Shown here in pieces: positions 1 through 11,964 of a stretch of DNA of 64,000 nt. The number at the start of each line of letters is the position of its first letter. Position 1 is the stretch's first letter. The notes below the pieces were generated by a model, which was not told where the DNA came from, made no database searches, and saw only the letters and a list, made by a program, of their open reading frames with translations. The position numbers were made by a program, and so were the translations under genes. The DNA is from Volutella citrinella. Taxonomy: Eukaryota > Ascomycota > Sordariomycetes > Hypocreales > Nectriaceae. The stretch lies in NCBI GenBank assembly GCA_034401135.1, contig JAWZSP010000006.1, forward strand, positions 2,480,001 through 2,544,000, in the 5' to 3' direction.

Positions 1-329
1 CCTCGAGCCAAGGGCTTCTCCATCTCCCAACGATGGGGGGCGCCCTACTATGAGGCTAGTGCCCGAACAAGGAGTGAGTTGATTCCCCAGGCGCCAATGC
101 CGGGCTGGCGACCCCTCGATCACCACCAAGCCCGAATCTTACTAACATGGTCCCCGTAGCAAATGTAGAAGAAGTGTTCATTGATCTCTGCCGACAGATG
201 CTGCGCAAGGATGACACACTACAAGCCCTCGATGATGATGAAGGCTACAAGTATGACATGGGGGGATCCCACAAGCGACGACGCCGTACCAAACGACGAA
301 AGGACTCGCCTCGGTGCGCCATTCTCTAA
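1..329 (+). CDS. rsr1: Ras-like small GTPase, Rsr1/Krev-1 (Rap) type, 3' end only
   Basis: This is the C-terminal part of a Ras-superfamily GTPase; the N-terminal G1-G4 region lies left of the window. Exons are 1-73 and 160-329; the intron 74-159 has donor GTGAGT, a CTAAC branch site at 142-146 and acceptor TAG. The spliced frame reads WGAPYYEASARTR then NVEEVFIDLCRQMLRKD, matching the G5 'SA' motif (here EASAR) and the last helix of Rap/Rsr1 proteins. A basic tail (KRRRRTKRRK) leads to the CAAX box CAIL, so the protein should be prenylated and held at the plasma membrane; a final Leu suggests geranylgeranylation. In fungi this GTPase sets polarity and bud or branch site choice. The paralogues Ras1 and Ras2 usually read 'ETSAK' here, which argues for Rsr1/Krev-1. 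Confidence 0.85.
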
Positions 330-1398
330 ACGTCATGATCTTTTTTTCGTTTTTATGACTACTTGACCCCTTACGGACACCACTATTGAAACGACGTGTC
401 ATCTCTTCAGATATTGGAGATGCGACGACTCGCCCCCACTCTCTTACATCGCGCTTGAACGCAATTTGAATGATACGCAATATCTGCCAGCAGAAAGACA
501 AACGGACAGGAAGGAACAGCCAGGGCCTCGCGGTCCGGATTACGACAGCCATACCAATGTGGCACACAATACTAGTCAGGGACTGAGAAGTCACGTCACG
601 GAGGTGTAGCTGCTCCAGCTGGGGAACAATGCACATCGAGGGGGTGATGAGGACGAAACCGCCGTGGTCTGAAAACCTCGACGACTGTAAAAGCAACAAA
701 AAGAATGGCGTTTGTGGCGTTGGCTTTGCGACCAATTGCTTTGCTCTTGTCTTCTCTCTACTTTTATGTTGTTGTTTTTGGAACGAACTGGACGAACCCA
801 ATGGAAGGAAAGCGCGTATGTGACATCATTAATGAGCATGGCCTGAAGCCACAGGAGTTTGGTTTCACCCAAGGGTTCCAAGCAGGTTCCAAGCAGGATC
901 TTTAGACGTGTCAATAGTGACGAGCTCCATGCCAGGAAACTGTTACCGGCACTTGCATACAGGCGATGAAACCGCGTTTATGAAATAGAGTCTTTGCCGT
1001 CGAGGTACCCTATCCGGGCTCGAGTTTTCTTGAGATGTGAAGGTGTTCGCCCGCCTGTATCGCAACTTGGCATGTCCGAGGGGAATTGGGATAGTGGACT
1101 ATTCCCCAGTTGGTGTTTTCGGCCGGCTTTGGGATGATGGCCATATTTGCATTCGGGCTATCCAGCCAATTTGCCCTGCTCCGTAGTGCAACAATTGCCG
1201 GCATATCGGGTAGCATGACATGGGCCTTCGATGCATGTCATCTCACGTCAGTAAAAGTCTTCAGCGCCCCTGTCCAACCAGTTGAAGGACCGCCTGTTGG
1301 GCAAATGCCTAACAGTTTCAACACTGCATTTCGTGTGACTCGCTCATCCAACGTATACTCAACAATGGCTGGCTGGCCATCCCGCCTTCGTCGCACCT
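330..1398. other. Intergenic region, no gene seen
   Basis: This holds the 3' flanks of two convergent genes, the GTPase (+) and the SDR (-). A short direct repeat (GGTTCCAAGCA twice) lies near 875-897. The open frames here have no recognisable protein features and overlap one another on both strands. Confidence 0.6.
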
Positions 1399-2463
1399 TC
1401 ACTTCCGCCTCATGACCGACCAGACATCCGTCAACACACCCAGCCATCCCCTGACCCTGGCCACGGCGTTGATCATCAGCACCCACCGCTTCACAAACGA
1501 GTCGACCTCGTCGTAGTCGTGCGCGTAGAGCTCCCAGATACTCCGTCCCGCGCCGTCGCCCTCATCGGCGCCAACCTTCATGTTGTGATGGCCATCGTCG
1601 ACGTCCTCGACGCCCGGCACGCCGCTCGATTTGAGGCGCGGACCCACCGCCAGGCCACGGCCGACGATGCTCTCGTCGGCCACTAGGCGTGTCGCCGCGT
1701 CAATGACGTCGCTGACCTGGCCCGGGCCCGGCCCCCCGGACAGGAAGATGGCTTCGGCGCCGGCCGAGAGCATGTTGGTGCGGGCCGTGTACCAGGGCGC
1801 AATCATGTTGACTCGCACGCCACGCGCAAACGACGTGGAGCGGATAGAACGGAAGAGCCCTAGGACGGCGTGCTTGCTGAGCGTGTACATGGCCTGGCCG
1901 GCGAGCGGCATGATGCCGGCGATGGACCCAATGAGCAGGATGCAGCGGTCGCTGCCCTCGCGCGGGTTCCGTGGCAGGTGGTGCAAGGCGAGATGAGTCG
2001 TGTACCAGACGCCGGTAATGTTGACGTCGATGGTCGCCGTGTTGGGCTTGGGCAGCCGCCCGTCGGCGTCGAGCTCCGGATTCTCGAAGCGGCGATTCTC
2101 GCTCGGCAGGATGATGCCAGCGTTGGGCACGACAACGTCGATGCCGCCGTGCGGACTCACACGCACAGCCATTTCAAACAGGCTCACCTGCGAGTCCCAG
2201 TCGGTCACGTCGCAGTGCTGGAAAGCGAAGGCGGCGTTGGGATACGCCGGTCGCAGCTCAGCGACGAGGGCCTCACCAGCCGCTGTAGCAATGTCGCCGA
2301 TGACAATGTTGGCGCCATGTGAAGCCCAATGGCGCACCATGGTCTCGCCAAGGCCGTTTGCGCCTCCCGTGATGACAATCGTCTTCCCCCGCAGCTTCGA
2401 GGCATCGTATGGCTTCGTGACGTCCACGGGCGCCGACTGCTGGATTACGTCCCTGACGTCCAT
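1399..2463 (-). CDS. Short-chain dehydrogenase/reductase (SDR), 15-hydroxyprostaglandin-dehydrogenase-like
   Basis: A single-exon gene for 354 residues that reads as a classical SDR. The Rossmann dinucleotide motif TGGANGLG is at residues 32-39, and D57 at the end of beta-2 favours NAD. NAG is at 114-116 and the catalytic set is N149, S180, Y193 and K197 (YTLSK). It should oxidise or reduce a secondary alcohol/ketone; the substrate cannot be told from sequence. The protein is longer than the usual 250-300 residues because of a C-terminal tail after about residue 265 (rich in D/G, then a hydrophobic WVLMINAVARVRGWLGVL stretch), which may be a membrane-associating helix. The start is the first ATG in frame. 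A late intron cannot be excluded. It converges on the GTPase gene to its left. Confidence 0.88.
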   Translation of the reverse strand: MDVRDVIQQSAPVDVTKPYDASKLRGKTIVITGGANGLGETMVRHWASHGANIVIGDIATAAGEALVAELRPAYPNAAFAFQHCDVTDWDSQVSLFEMAVRVSPHGGIDVVVPNAGIILPSENRRFENPELDADGRLPKPNTATIDVNITGVWYTTHLALHHLPRNPREGSDRCILLIGSIAGIMPLAGQAMYTLSKHAVLGLFRSIRSTSFARGVRVNMIAPWYTARTNMLSAGAEAIFLSGGPGPGQVSDVIDAATRLVADESIVGRGLAVGPRLKSSGVPGVEDVDDGHHNMKVGADEGDGAGRSIWELYAHDYDEVDSFVKRWVLMINAVARVRGWLGVLTDVWSVMRRK

Positions 2464-4151
2464 GTTGGTATGTTCGTTGAGTTGGGTGACTGTACGGCTT
2501 CGTTGTCGGCCTACTCTGGCTCCGACTTGCGCTCCGTGACGTTCTAGTGCAATGGGATACTCTGCGTAAGTTCACACCGCTTCAGAAGCTTCATGGGAGA
2601 CTTTGAAAACCCAGCATGTCTTCTCGGAGAGAAGGCTGAGGGATCCAGTCGGCTTGATGTTCCGCCATTCAGCCCCCTGGTACTAACTAGTAAGTCGCTA
2701 GCGTGTATCCCGCGACTCCAAGAGGCGCCTCGACTGGTCTATCATTCGAGCCTGATGGGGCTAAATGCATGTATAAGCCGCGAAAATCTCGTTTAGAATT
2801 ATGACACCTCAGAGTGGCCGTTTGTGCAACGGCACCGAGACGGCCCCTGTTGGTTGAGCCGCTTTTGGGGAGCTGATAGGGCTGAGATATCCATGTTTGT
2901 TGGTTCAACTCGGTCGATCGATTGCAATGGATCCATCATGTCCCGAAACCCTTGCGGGAAGTGGTGAGTTTTGGGCTAGCGTGCATAAAGAATCTTCCTC
3001 TCTTCCATGGGGGATAAGGCTGCGATGTGGCATCGGCGGTGCATATTCGTCCCGGGATTTTTGGTGTATTGGCATGCGACATGCACATTGGCGAAGCGAC
3101 TCAGGCTAAGCACAATGCCAAGTACCTTCTCGTCCCAGAAAACAGACAATGAAAATCCAGGCAGTGTCTTTGTACTCATGCACGATCAGCAGCAGCCTGG
3201 ATGCTCTGCCGCTATTGCGCTGACAAGAACCACGTGGGTAGCAAGGGTCGAACATCAACCAAGGAAAGATTCTGGCTGTGGGCGACCAGCCACAGAAGCG
3301 GTCGGCCACGTAGACGCAGCGATGGTCTGCCACGCGGTCGATTAATTGATCGACCCGCATGCCAGGTCTTCATGCGTCAAGTCGTTATAGGGATGGCCGA
3401 TCAGCTACCACGACTTCACCAGCATGTATGTATGTGTATCTGCTGCTGGGTTGAGCGAGTTTGTTGAGCAAGTTTCCCACCAGCTTGGTCATTTGCAGGA
3501 GGTATCGCACAGCTGGGCGACGGAGCTGGGCGCAAGAATCTGGAAGGCGGCATGCCACGCAGACCCTCGTAACGGCCCTGGAAGTTACCCAAGCGATGGA
3601 GTGCAGAGGTGAATAACGGGGCACAGCCAACTCTCTAGTCAACTACCTAAACCACAGAGTGAGCATGTGGCCAAGTCATCTTACTAGTAGCTTGTCTTCA
3701 AAGGAGCAGCATGTTGCGTTCCAGTCCCGAGCTAGCAACTTACCTTGAAGATAACGCGGCTGTCAAACTGGCTGAACTGACTTTCTATAGGAAAGGATTG
3801 TCCATTTTGGTGGGCATGTTTGAGCCAAGGCTCAAAAATCTGGAGGACCGCCTTAGAGATGTCTCATAACTGCCAATCCCAGGAATGCACGAAAATGGTC
3901 ATGTGAGTGTGCTTAGCCCCGAGATATGCGACAGTGAGGCAACCGTTGAGTTTTGCCCGAGGATTTGTCCGGAGGTTGGCGGTCAAGGCGGTCAAGCGTT
4001 TCGGTGAGGGGGGGGGTGAGTGAATGTACTCGTGGCGTAGCCGTGCCATTGTCGTTCACCATGACACCATCTCACGGTTCTCGATAAAAATTCAGAGGCA
4101 TGACCCCCAAAAAGTTAAGCCGCGCATTTGCTCGTGTCATTTATAGGAACA
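2464..4151. other. Intergenic region, no gene seen
   Basis: Upstream flank of the SDR gene. Only short unsupported open frames are present on both strands, with no domain-like sequence. A G-run lies at about 4008-4016. Confidence 0.55.
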
Positions 4152-4246
4152 GCCCGACGTGGGGGTCGAACCCACAGCCTTGAGATTTGATTTCAGAATC
4201 GTGTACTCATAAGAGTCTCACGCTCTACCGATTGAGCTAGCCGGGC
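4152..4246 (-). tRNA. tRNA-Lys (anticodon CTT) with intron
   Basis: Read on the minus strand, the element folds as a complete cloverleaf. The acceptor stem pairs GCCCGGC with GTCGGGC (one G-U). The D arm is GCTC...GAGC, the anticodon stem TGAGA/TCTCA, and the T arm GTGGG-TTCGACC-CCCAC. The anticodon is CTT, followed by A37 and then a 23-nt intron (4187-4209 on the plus strand), the canonical position for nuclear tRNA introns. The mature length is 72 nt before CCA. The B box is intact (GGTTCGACCCC). Confidence 0.96.
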
Positions 4247-7200
4247 GAGGCTCGTTGATGAAAGAGTCTTTTGGAAATTCTGAATATGTTCTTTCCGCGA
4301 GCTACCGGCAATCACGACATCAATTCGGTTCGTCAACTTATATTCCGAAGGCTGGGATCTGATTTTCAAGTCTCCCATTGCTGTAAACCTGTATTGATAC
4401 TCTTGAACAGCTTGCGGATTCAACCGTCATAATGTCAATCAGACGGGCCTATTCAGACAAGTAGCATTGATGCCACCCATCAGCTTCAGCCAAGTCGAAG
4501 GAGCAAGTCCACAAACTTGGTAATTTTGTGAAGAGAAAGCCAACGTTCCCCCCGGCTGTCCAAGGCTTCCAGAAAACCCATACAGGGGCTGAATTGTCTC
4601 CGCCTTCCACCTTCGTCATTAATCATCACCGGACCCGACCAATACTTTGCATGCAGAGAGGGTGTAGGCTAAGATGGAATCCTTGGCGCACGTACGGAGT
4701 ATTTTGGGAACATTTGGCGGGGAATTCTGCTGCTAACTGGCTGCATTCAGACACGGACCAGGCCTTGTTTTACTAATGGCGGCCGCTGGTTAGACCAGCG
4801 TACCAACATGCGGTACTCGGATGGTGTGGGTTGGGCGCAGATACGGGCATTTATGTAACAGCCACAAAAGGCCGGCAGCCGTCGATTGCTGGGTGGTGGG
4901 GAGCTAATGTTGAGGCGTCATCGAGAAACCATTCTGGACCATTTCCCGGCAGTGAGCACGATTGAGCTCCAGATGTCAGACTGGTAAAAAGCTGGGACAT
5001 ACCCCATACGGTTCGCTGAGCTAGCCTGGAGACGTTGCTTTCGTCGATTGCTTTGCAGTGCTGGACCAGATATTCATTCTTGGATGAGGGCTGCGAGGCG
5101 ATGTCAAAAGAGCGACAGTATTTCGGCTTCAAAAGTTGAGCAATGCTGCGCACTCAGACTAACCACGGCCCCTGGGTCGGGGTGGTCAGAAGAGGCAGTG
5201 GGACACACCACCTGTGCGTGTTGAGGCTGTCGATCAATTTGTCTAGAATTGCGAAGACCGTAATTAATAATGGGCCGTTGCTTGGGAGGTCCTGCCATGC
5301 TCAGTCAGCCCGCAACGGTCCGTAATTTGCACGCGCCCCAGCATCCTGGGGCAAGCTTGGGAGGTGGGCGAGGCACGACCTGGCATTGGGTGATCTGGAT
5401 CTGCTTACTCCCCGAGACCAAGCTTTGACTAGAACCCCCGGTCCAGCCAGGCGCATGTGTTCTCAGTCAGGCATAGGCTAACTGCGTTGTCCAACAGGCT
5501 GGGATGCCGGGCGCCGTCCCATGGATGGGGGGTGAGTGGAGCACGAAGACAGACCTTCCAGGCTCGGGCTTCATTGGCCTGATCCCTCCAAGGAGGTTTT
5601 CCGGGCACTGGGAAGAGGGACTCGCCGAGGCTCGTAATGATAAGCCGACCGGAACCCGCGGGGGCTTATGCCAGTTGGTAGATTGCGGAATGGTCCCGAA
5701 AGAGCCGTGGCAGCCTTGGGCCAAACTGGTGGCAGCTCATCCTGGGTGCATCGGGCTCTGGCACAATCACTGAATGATTTGCGCCCTGGCTTCTAGTACG
5801 TTCAAGCCCATGACCTTGAAAAACAGGGTTGAGCTGCTCTGAAGAAGATCATGGGCGTCTGGTGTCGCCTCGATGAGATATGATCAAGCTCGGACAAGAT
5901 ATCGGGTGATGCCAGGTATGGGAGGTGTTGCCTTGTGGACTGAGGAGAGGTTAAGGTTCGACTCCTGACAGCGCTATTGATGACTTCGGAACGCACTCAT
6001 CAGGAGGCAATGGCGCCAAGGTGTTTACGCCCTGGCCCACGGGGAGGGATCATTGCTGCTTTCTTTCGGATGAAACAGGTGTAACATTGAGACGTTGAGC
6101 CAAATAGCCACGCCCTGGGCTAACATCGCGAGGTCGCAAGTTCGCGCAGATGCCGAGGGCACAAAGAAGTGTTTGTGCAAGCAGTGTTCTTTCCGCCCTA
6201 AAACTGCTGCTGGCCGGCTTGCCGTACGTTGAACTGCTGCAATCCCCTCTATCGAGTTTATTCCCCGTGACCGGGCAAGGCTCAACACGCGACAGAATTT
6301 CCCTGATTGCCTGGGCCAATGGTAAATGGTCTTCGTTGGGAGGGTTTGGTTAATGGCACGGCGTGGGGGCTTTGCCTTTCACATGGCTTCGCCTGTGAAT
6401 AATTGGCCCTGCGTCTCACTCGGCTGAGCTTAATCGCAGGACCGATAGTAGCCAGGTGCCTGAGAAACCATCATCCTCCTCACAGAAAGCATGTGTCCCG
6501 TACCGGCCAAGCTCATTCTCTGCGTCAGGTAGGTGCACAAGCACTAGGACACTCTTTGGCGGCCCACAGAATCAAGACGAAAGTCTGTGCGAAAACCAGG
6601 CGAACCTGTGGCTAACAGAAGATTCCAGTCCCAAAGAATGAGCACGGAATCTGGGTCCTTCTATCTTGGTTCGAAACCGGAGCCTTGCGTGTTGGTAGTT
6701 TTGAGGCTCAGCACTCCTTAGATCAGGGAGAGTCAAGAAACGCGACAGCCCTAGGTACCCGTACGTACCAAGGCGTGGCAAGTGGGTGCGATGTCCGGAC
6801 TCTGACTCCACAGGGTGCCGCCAGCGACTGCGGGACGCTACCTAGGGCTGCAGGTTCCGCGTCACTTGGTTGTGTAGGTGTATGGTCCCCACAGTCATGG
6901 GCAGGAACGTGCAGTGCTCTGCGTCCACCCAGTGGCCTGAATTGTCTCTGTCCTCTTGTTCGCGTAAGTGGTAAGGAGGTCCACAGCATGGCGTCAAGAG
7001 CGGTCGAAGTTGACTGTTGTTGTCGAATTTGTGTTCTCGATTGGTTGAGCATTTTTTTTAGATGGTTATCGGCCAGCAGCTTGCACTTGAACGGCGTGTA
7101 ACAACGTTTAGTCGTTCCATTACAGCTGAAAATCGAAGGATCGCAAAGCGGACCATCTCGCAATCACGCAGGGGGCGAATCGAGTTTGGTTGATAGTAGG

Positions 7201-10200
7201 GACTCCAAGCTCGTTTCGACCATTTGGAGGGCTGCTGGCTTTGTGGACAACCCCTGTGACCTGCACTGCATGGCACCTCACCGGTAAGATGCATCCAGTG
7301 CCCTGTCGCATCCAGGACACTAGCTCGTCCCCGTACTGTAAGTTCCAGACTTCCAGTGGACGCCATGCCAGCCCTGCAACGGCGCTAGCGTGCCGAATGT
7401 GCTTTTCCCCTCCGCTGGACGGAAGTCCATAATTATTGGCAGATGGGCACCAGGCAGATTTCGACGTGGCTCCTGTCAGAGAGAACACGCCCCCCCTGGG
7501 GCGAAACGGAGCCTGGTGGTGCACAGTTTGCCGCTGTCATGGCTCTGGGTCCTCGGTTGACGATCCGATGGTGACGGTGTAGTAGTATGCAATCAGAAGC
7601 ATCCTTGAGACATCCTGGCTGCCATGATTCAGCGCCCAACGTTGCAGGAACTTGCGACAGCGACCGAAGCATAACGCAGGAGAAAGAGGTCTTTGCTGAT
7701 CATTCTTTTTTCTGGATCTGGGGGCGCTGAATAGGACATCTTTATTGTTATTCGACTGGTGGTTTTTGAGAGCATGTGCGAGTTTGTGGTTCTGTGCACA
7801 CTGAAAGGATGTGTTTTGGAAGACAGGTTGCAGCCATGAAGAAGGAGGGAAGTAAAGTGTTAGGGAAGGCTCATCATGGGTTTTTTCCAGGAGCGCCCAA
7901 TGAAGCGAATCCCTCGAGTCCTTCAATTGTATGATGGGTGGGAAGGAGCACCCTCTGTAAGGGTGGAAGCATGTGGCTGGCTGGCCGGAAGGGAAAGAGC
8001 AGGGCAGTGGAGGGGAACCAGGTCTTCACCAAGTTGAATGCTGCTGGTAATACTTCGCAAATTAGGTAGGTGCACTCCATGCATCGTCATACTACTACAT
8101 AGTAGTAGTAGCAGCATTGGCAACGACCAGCACCAGCAGGTCTAAAGGGTACGGGGAATTAGTTTGGGAACGGGTGAAGGATGGCTCGTGGATGGGTGGA
8201 GGCGTGTGTGAAAGGAAGCACAGTCTGATGAAGGCACGTAGCAATTACGCGGTGGGCATTGCACAAAGGTGCGGTTACATGCTGGGTAAGGTGCAACCCG
8301 GCACATGCCTTCTGCAGCGGCACATCCTCTGGACTCAACTTGACGGATACGGATTGAGGGCTGGCGGGCGACCTGACACCAAGGCTTGCATATCGTCCAA
8401 CATACTGCTCCAAGCATATCCATCGAGCTCTTTTCTGCGCCCAGGCATAAACAGACGCAGACCCAAACTCGGTTTACCTCGCTCTCACGTCAACACTGCT
8501 CCACCTCGTCATCAACGCCAGCAATGATTCAGAGCGAGGCGCAGCGCTGTGCTCTCTAGGCACGGGGACGCCTCAATCTGCAAGAGGTGCGCCCGTGTTC
8601 ACATCTTGGGAAACGTATCAGCAATCACACAGAGGCTCTCCCGTCTCACACTGGACACGAAAATACCGTAAAAACTCAAGGATTCGCTTTGGCAATGTCC
8701 GGTGCACTGGGCCAGCTAAGGAAGGGATGGATATTGATATCGTCGACAAGCAGCACAAGCAGCCCAGTCAAGCCAGAGCCCTTGTCTCGCCTACCAACCT
8801 GGCGCAATTAGGTCAAATCGCCGCTGTTCCCCGCCCGCTTGCAACCCCCATGGCATGCCGCTCATCCTCTCAACCGCAATGATGCCAACCTTGATTGGGG
8901 AGGGGGCCATCGAGAGGAGGCACACGGGATGGTTCCAAGCTACCGGGCGCCTCCAACGCACGCCAGCAAGGCCAATGAGGCTATGTCTGACTGCCCTTCA
9001 CCCAGAGCATGTCCTTCCAACAGGCTTTCTCAACAGAGACCACCCGCCCCGCCTCCCTCGTCGGGCACGTTGGTAGAGTCACCAGCGCTCGGTTTTGCTT
9101 CTTGCGCAGCTTGTCGCTGGCTTCCGTGTTCACATGGTGGCCATTCACCAGTGCTCTGCGCGCCGCTATGACGGTTCACACTTCACAGTCGCTGGTCGCG
9201 AGACGTTAGCCGACTTTGCTTGACCTGTTTAACTTTGGGCCACTTCGGACGCGATCGATCTCTGATTGGTACGATAGCCATAGCATCGAATCAAAGCACC
9301 CACCCTAATTGCGCCCACCCCCTCGATACTCCACCAGCGCATCCCACACCCACCAGGCAGTCCCCGCTCTGCTTCTGCAGGTTCGGTCTGTTGCACCTCC
9401 AGAATTAACACTCCGTAGCTGCACAAGCAACAAGCTCAAGGACGTAGGTCAGACAGAGGGTCAATCCTCCGTTGCGTCTGGCAAGGGTGACCCTAGCCTT
9501 CTGCATGTTTTGAGTATGCCACAGCGTTTTAGTGCAAGCTACACACCAGCTCTGGCTCTCGCAAATACCAGGCGAACCATCCAAGGCTGCCTCCCTTCAA
9601 GCGCAGCCTCTTTGCTGCGGCTCCAAGCCGCTTGCTCGCCTTCACCTCCGCTCTTGGCTATTTTTATTTTTTTTGGTTTCGTCTCAAGTGTACTCAGTGC
9701 ACTCCTTATCGCCAATCTCATGTTTACTGGTATTGAAGGATTGGTGGAAGCAATGAGAGTCGATAGCAGCTACTCGACAGCCCGCAGCAGAGCAGTCCGC
9801 CCGTGTTTCATCCGACAGAGCCCAACACCGCGATGTTGAGTTCATCGCGAAGAGGGGTATTAGTTTGGGTTTTTGCCCTCGGTACTGGGTGCGAGAGGCA
9901 GACAACAGCCGCTAGAATGCCGTCCAGCACTACAGAGCTCCTTCAGCCCGTCGGCTGCGCACCTGTCATAATCAATCACCCACCACGATCCACCAGCCCA
10001 CCCCCGGTCCCACGCCAGTCCTCTTCGGTACAAGTTTCACTGGGGCAAACGCCGGCTTGTGCGATTAGGGCGAGCCTGTCCTCGACCACCGACAACGGGA
10101 TTCCCAGCGATCCCAAGATCCATCATCGCCTGCGGCCAAGGGGGACCCAGCGGCAGAAACGGGGGGGGGGGGGAGCTCAAGTGCGCGCGCCCAGGCCACC

Positions 10201-11940
10201 TCTTCTTCCGGGGGGTGGAGCCGGTGCTCCCATGCAGCCCAAAGGTTACAGGGACAGTCATCGGGGTCAATTATTAGAGTCTGTCAGTCTCTCTTGGTGG
10301 TCTGGCGACTTGATAGATACTTTGTCCTCGGGCGCGGCGCTGCGTCTGCGCAGCCAGGCCGAATTAGCACCTTGCTTGCCCCCCTCACGTATCAACGCGC
10401 CGAGACGAGACTCCCGCCTCATCTCCACTGTCACCTTGCGCGCTGCGGCTGCGCCCCTGCCGTGCAACTGCCGTCCTCACTCACACTCCGAGAGCCAGTC
10501 CCTCGTCCTAGTTGCGGTCACTTCCTTAGTCGCCCAAGCCGGGCTGACATGCTGCAAGCCTGCAAGCCTGCACCATCACTGCGACCTGTCTGCTGTTGTG
10601 GGCACGCACGCCGTCGACGCAGCCCAGGGAAGGGCGCAGGACGGACGGCGGGCGTGGCTCTCCCCTCCATTCATTCCCTTGGCGCCTCCCTCCATTTACC
10701 CATATCCCATTCCCTCCACCCATCCACCCACCCAGCCCAGCCCAGCCCGTCCCATCCTATCCCATCCCACATCCCATCCCATCCGCAAGCTGCCCTTTCC
10801 CTTTTGCCTTGCCTTCCTGCCCCAGCCCTCTCTTCCCCTTCATCCCTTGTCTCGCCGCCCACCACCTTCACGAGTACGCTTCCCACTCGCCGGCCCCCCT
10901 CGCTCCTCGGTGTGTCTGCGTCCATCCCGTGTCACCCGTCTGCCGCGCCGCGCCTCCGTCACATACCGACGCTTCTTTGCCTGGCTGGCCTCGCCTTGCT
11001 CTGCTGCTTCCCATTGGGCTGGCGGCTCCGGTTCCCTCCCTTATAACCTAACCTCCTGGCTTCCGCGTGGGTACCTCGCCCCGTGGCCCATTTGCAACGC
11101 GCGCCGTCCACCACCTTGCAAAGTTGTGGCGGGACACCCGTGTGCTCTAACACACTTAGTACGCGAGCACCCTTACCGTCCTGGCCCTTTGAGTGTGCGA
11201 CGCAAGCTAAAGTACCTACGGAGTACTGTACCACCACCTCCTGCCCCCACCACTACCGCTGCGACACTACCAGACACACGCCGCCGCGAGCTTGCGACCT
11301 CCACTGGCACCTCCTGCTACTGCACCCTACTGCGCCATACATTAATTACGGTGTCCCCTCCCTCGCGCCGTCGTCTTCCTCTTGCGCAGGGACACTTCAC
11401 CTCGCACCACACCCGTCCACTGCGACACTGTCGCACCCACGCTTCCCACACCCACACCTGGTGACAACGGCCACTCCTTTCGCGCGCTCACATCGCGCGC
11501 TACCTCGACGTTGCCTCGTCATCAGCTACAACACACGTCCGCAATACCAGCTCTTATCCTGCTCGCTGTCGTCGCGTCGCATCATCCACTCTATTCAATT
11601 CTCCAGCCCGCGCCTTCCAGTGCCTCGGCCTCCTGCGACGCCCGCTGCGTCTTTGCGCGCGCCCTCTAGCTCACCCTCCTCCGGCATCTTCGTCGCGCCC
11701 CAGCTCGAGTTGGGCCGTCCGTCGCGTCAGGCTCTCCCGCCCGCGTACTTGACGCCTTCCTGTCGCACTCTCGCCCTTCCTCTGCGTCGCTGTCCCTGGT
11801 TTTGCCTCGCTACCACTTGATCGCGACCCGCGACTCGCGACCCCCCGATTGCGACCATCACCCACGCCCTTGATCTCCCACGATCGTCGCGCTCGGCCCC
11901 AGATCCTACTTCGCCAACGAATTAGGTCAAATCCCAGCGT
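4247..11940. other. Long gene-poor region and distal Whi3 promoter
   Basis: About 7.7 kb with no convincing gene. Open frames are short until about 9.8 kb, after which long but low-complexity frames appear because the plus strand becomes strongly C/T-rich (about 9.8-11.9 kb). It carries simple repeats (a G-run near 10159-10170; CCCAG/CCCAT runs at about 10714-10786) and CT-rich tracts typical of fungal leaders in front of regulatory genes. Non-coding RNA or small spliced genes could be hidden here. Confidence 0.5.
10714..10786. repeat. Pyrimidine-rich pentamer microsatellite (CCCAG/CCCAT)
   Basis: Imperfect tandem copies of CCCAN pentamers with interruptions, inside the C/T-rich stretch upstream of the Whi3-type gene. 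It makes long spurious open frames on the plus strand. Confidence 0.8.
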
Positions 11941-11964
11941 ATGCACCCTCACACTTGGCGATGA
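11941..11964 (+). promoter_or_regulatory. 7-codon uORF whose stop overlaps the Whi3 start codon
   Basis: An ATG at 11941 opens a frame of seven codons that ends in TGA at 11962-11964. The main start ATG is at 11961-11963, so stop and start overlap as ATGA. If the transcript begins upstream and this segment is not spliced out, ribosomes ending on the uORF would sit directly on the main start, favouring termination-reinitiation control. That is inference; the transcript start is unknown. Confidence 0.45.

Noticed and set aside
178..801. 207-codon minus frame over the end of the Ras-like gene
   Set aside because: It overlaps a well-supported coding exon in antisense and has no motif.
5955..5965. 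Perfect B-box-like GGTTCGACTCC
   Set aside because: The flanks do not form a T stem of five pairs or an acceptor stem, and there is no A box at the right distance.
9803..11464. 553-codon plus frame upstream of Whi3
   Set aside because: Pro/Ser/Arg/His-rich translation caused by C/T-rich repeats; several frames are open at once, with no conserved motif and a poor start.
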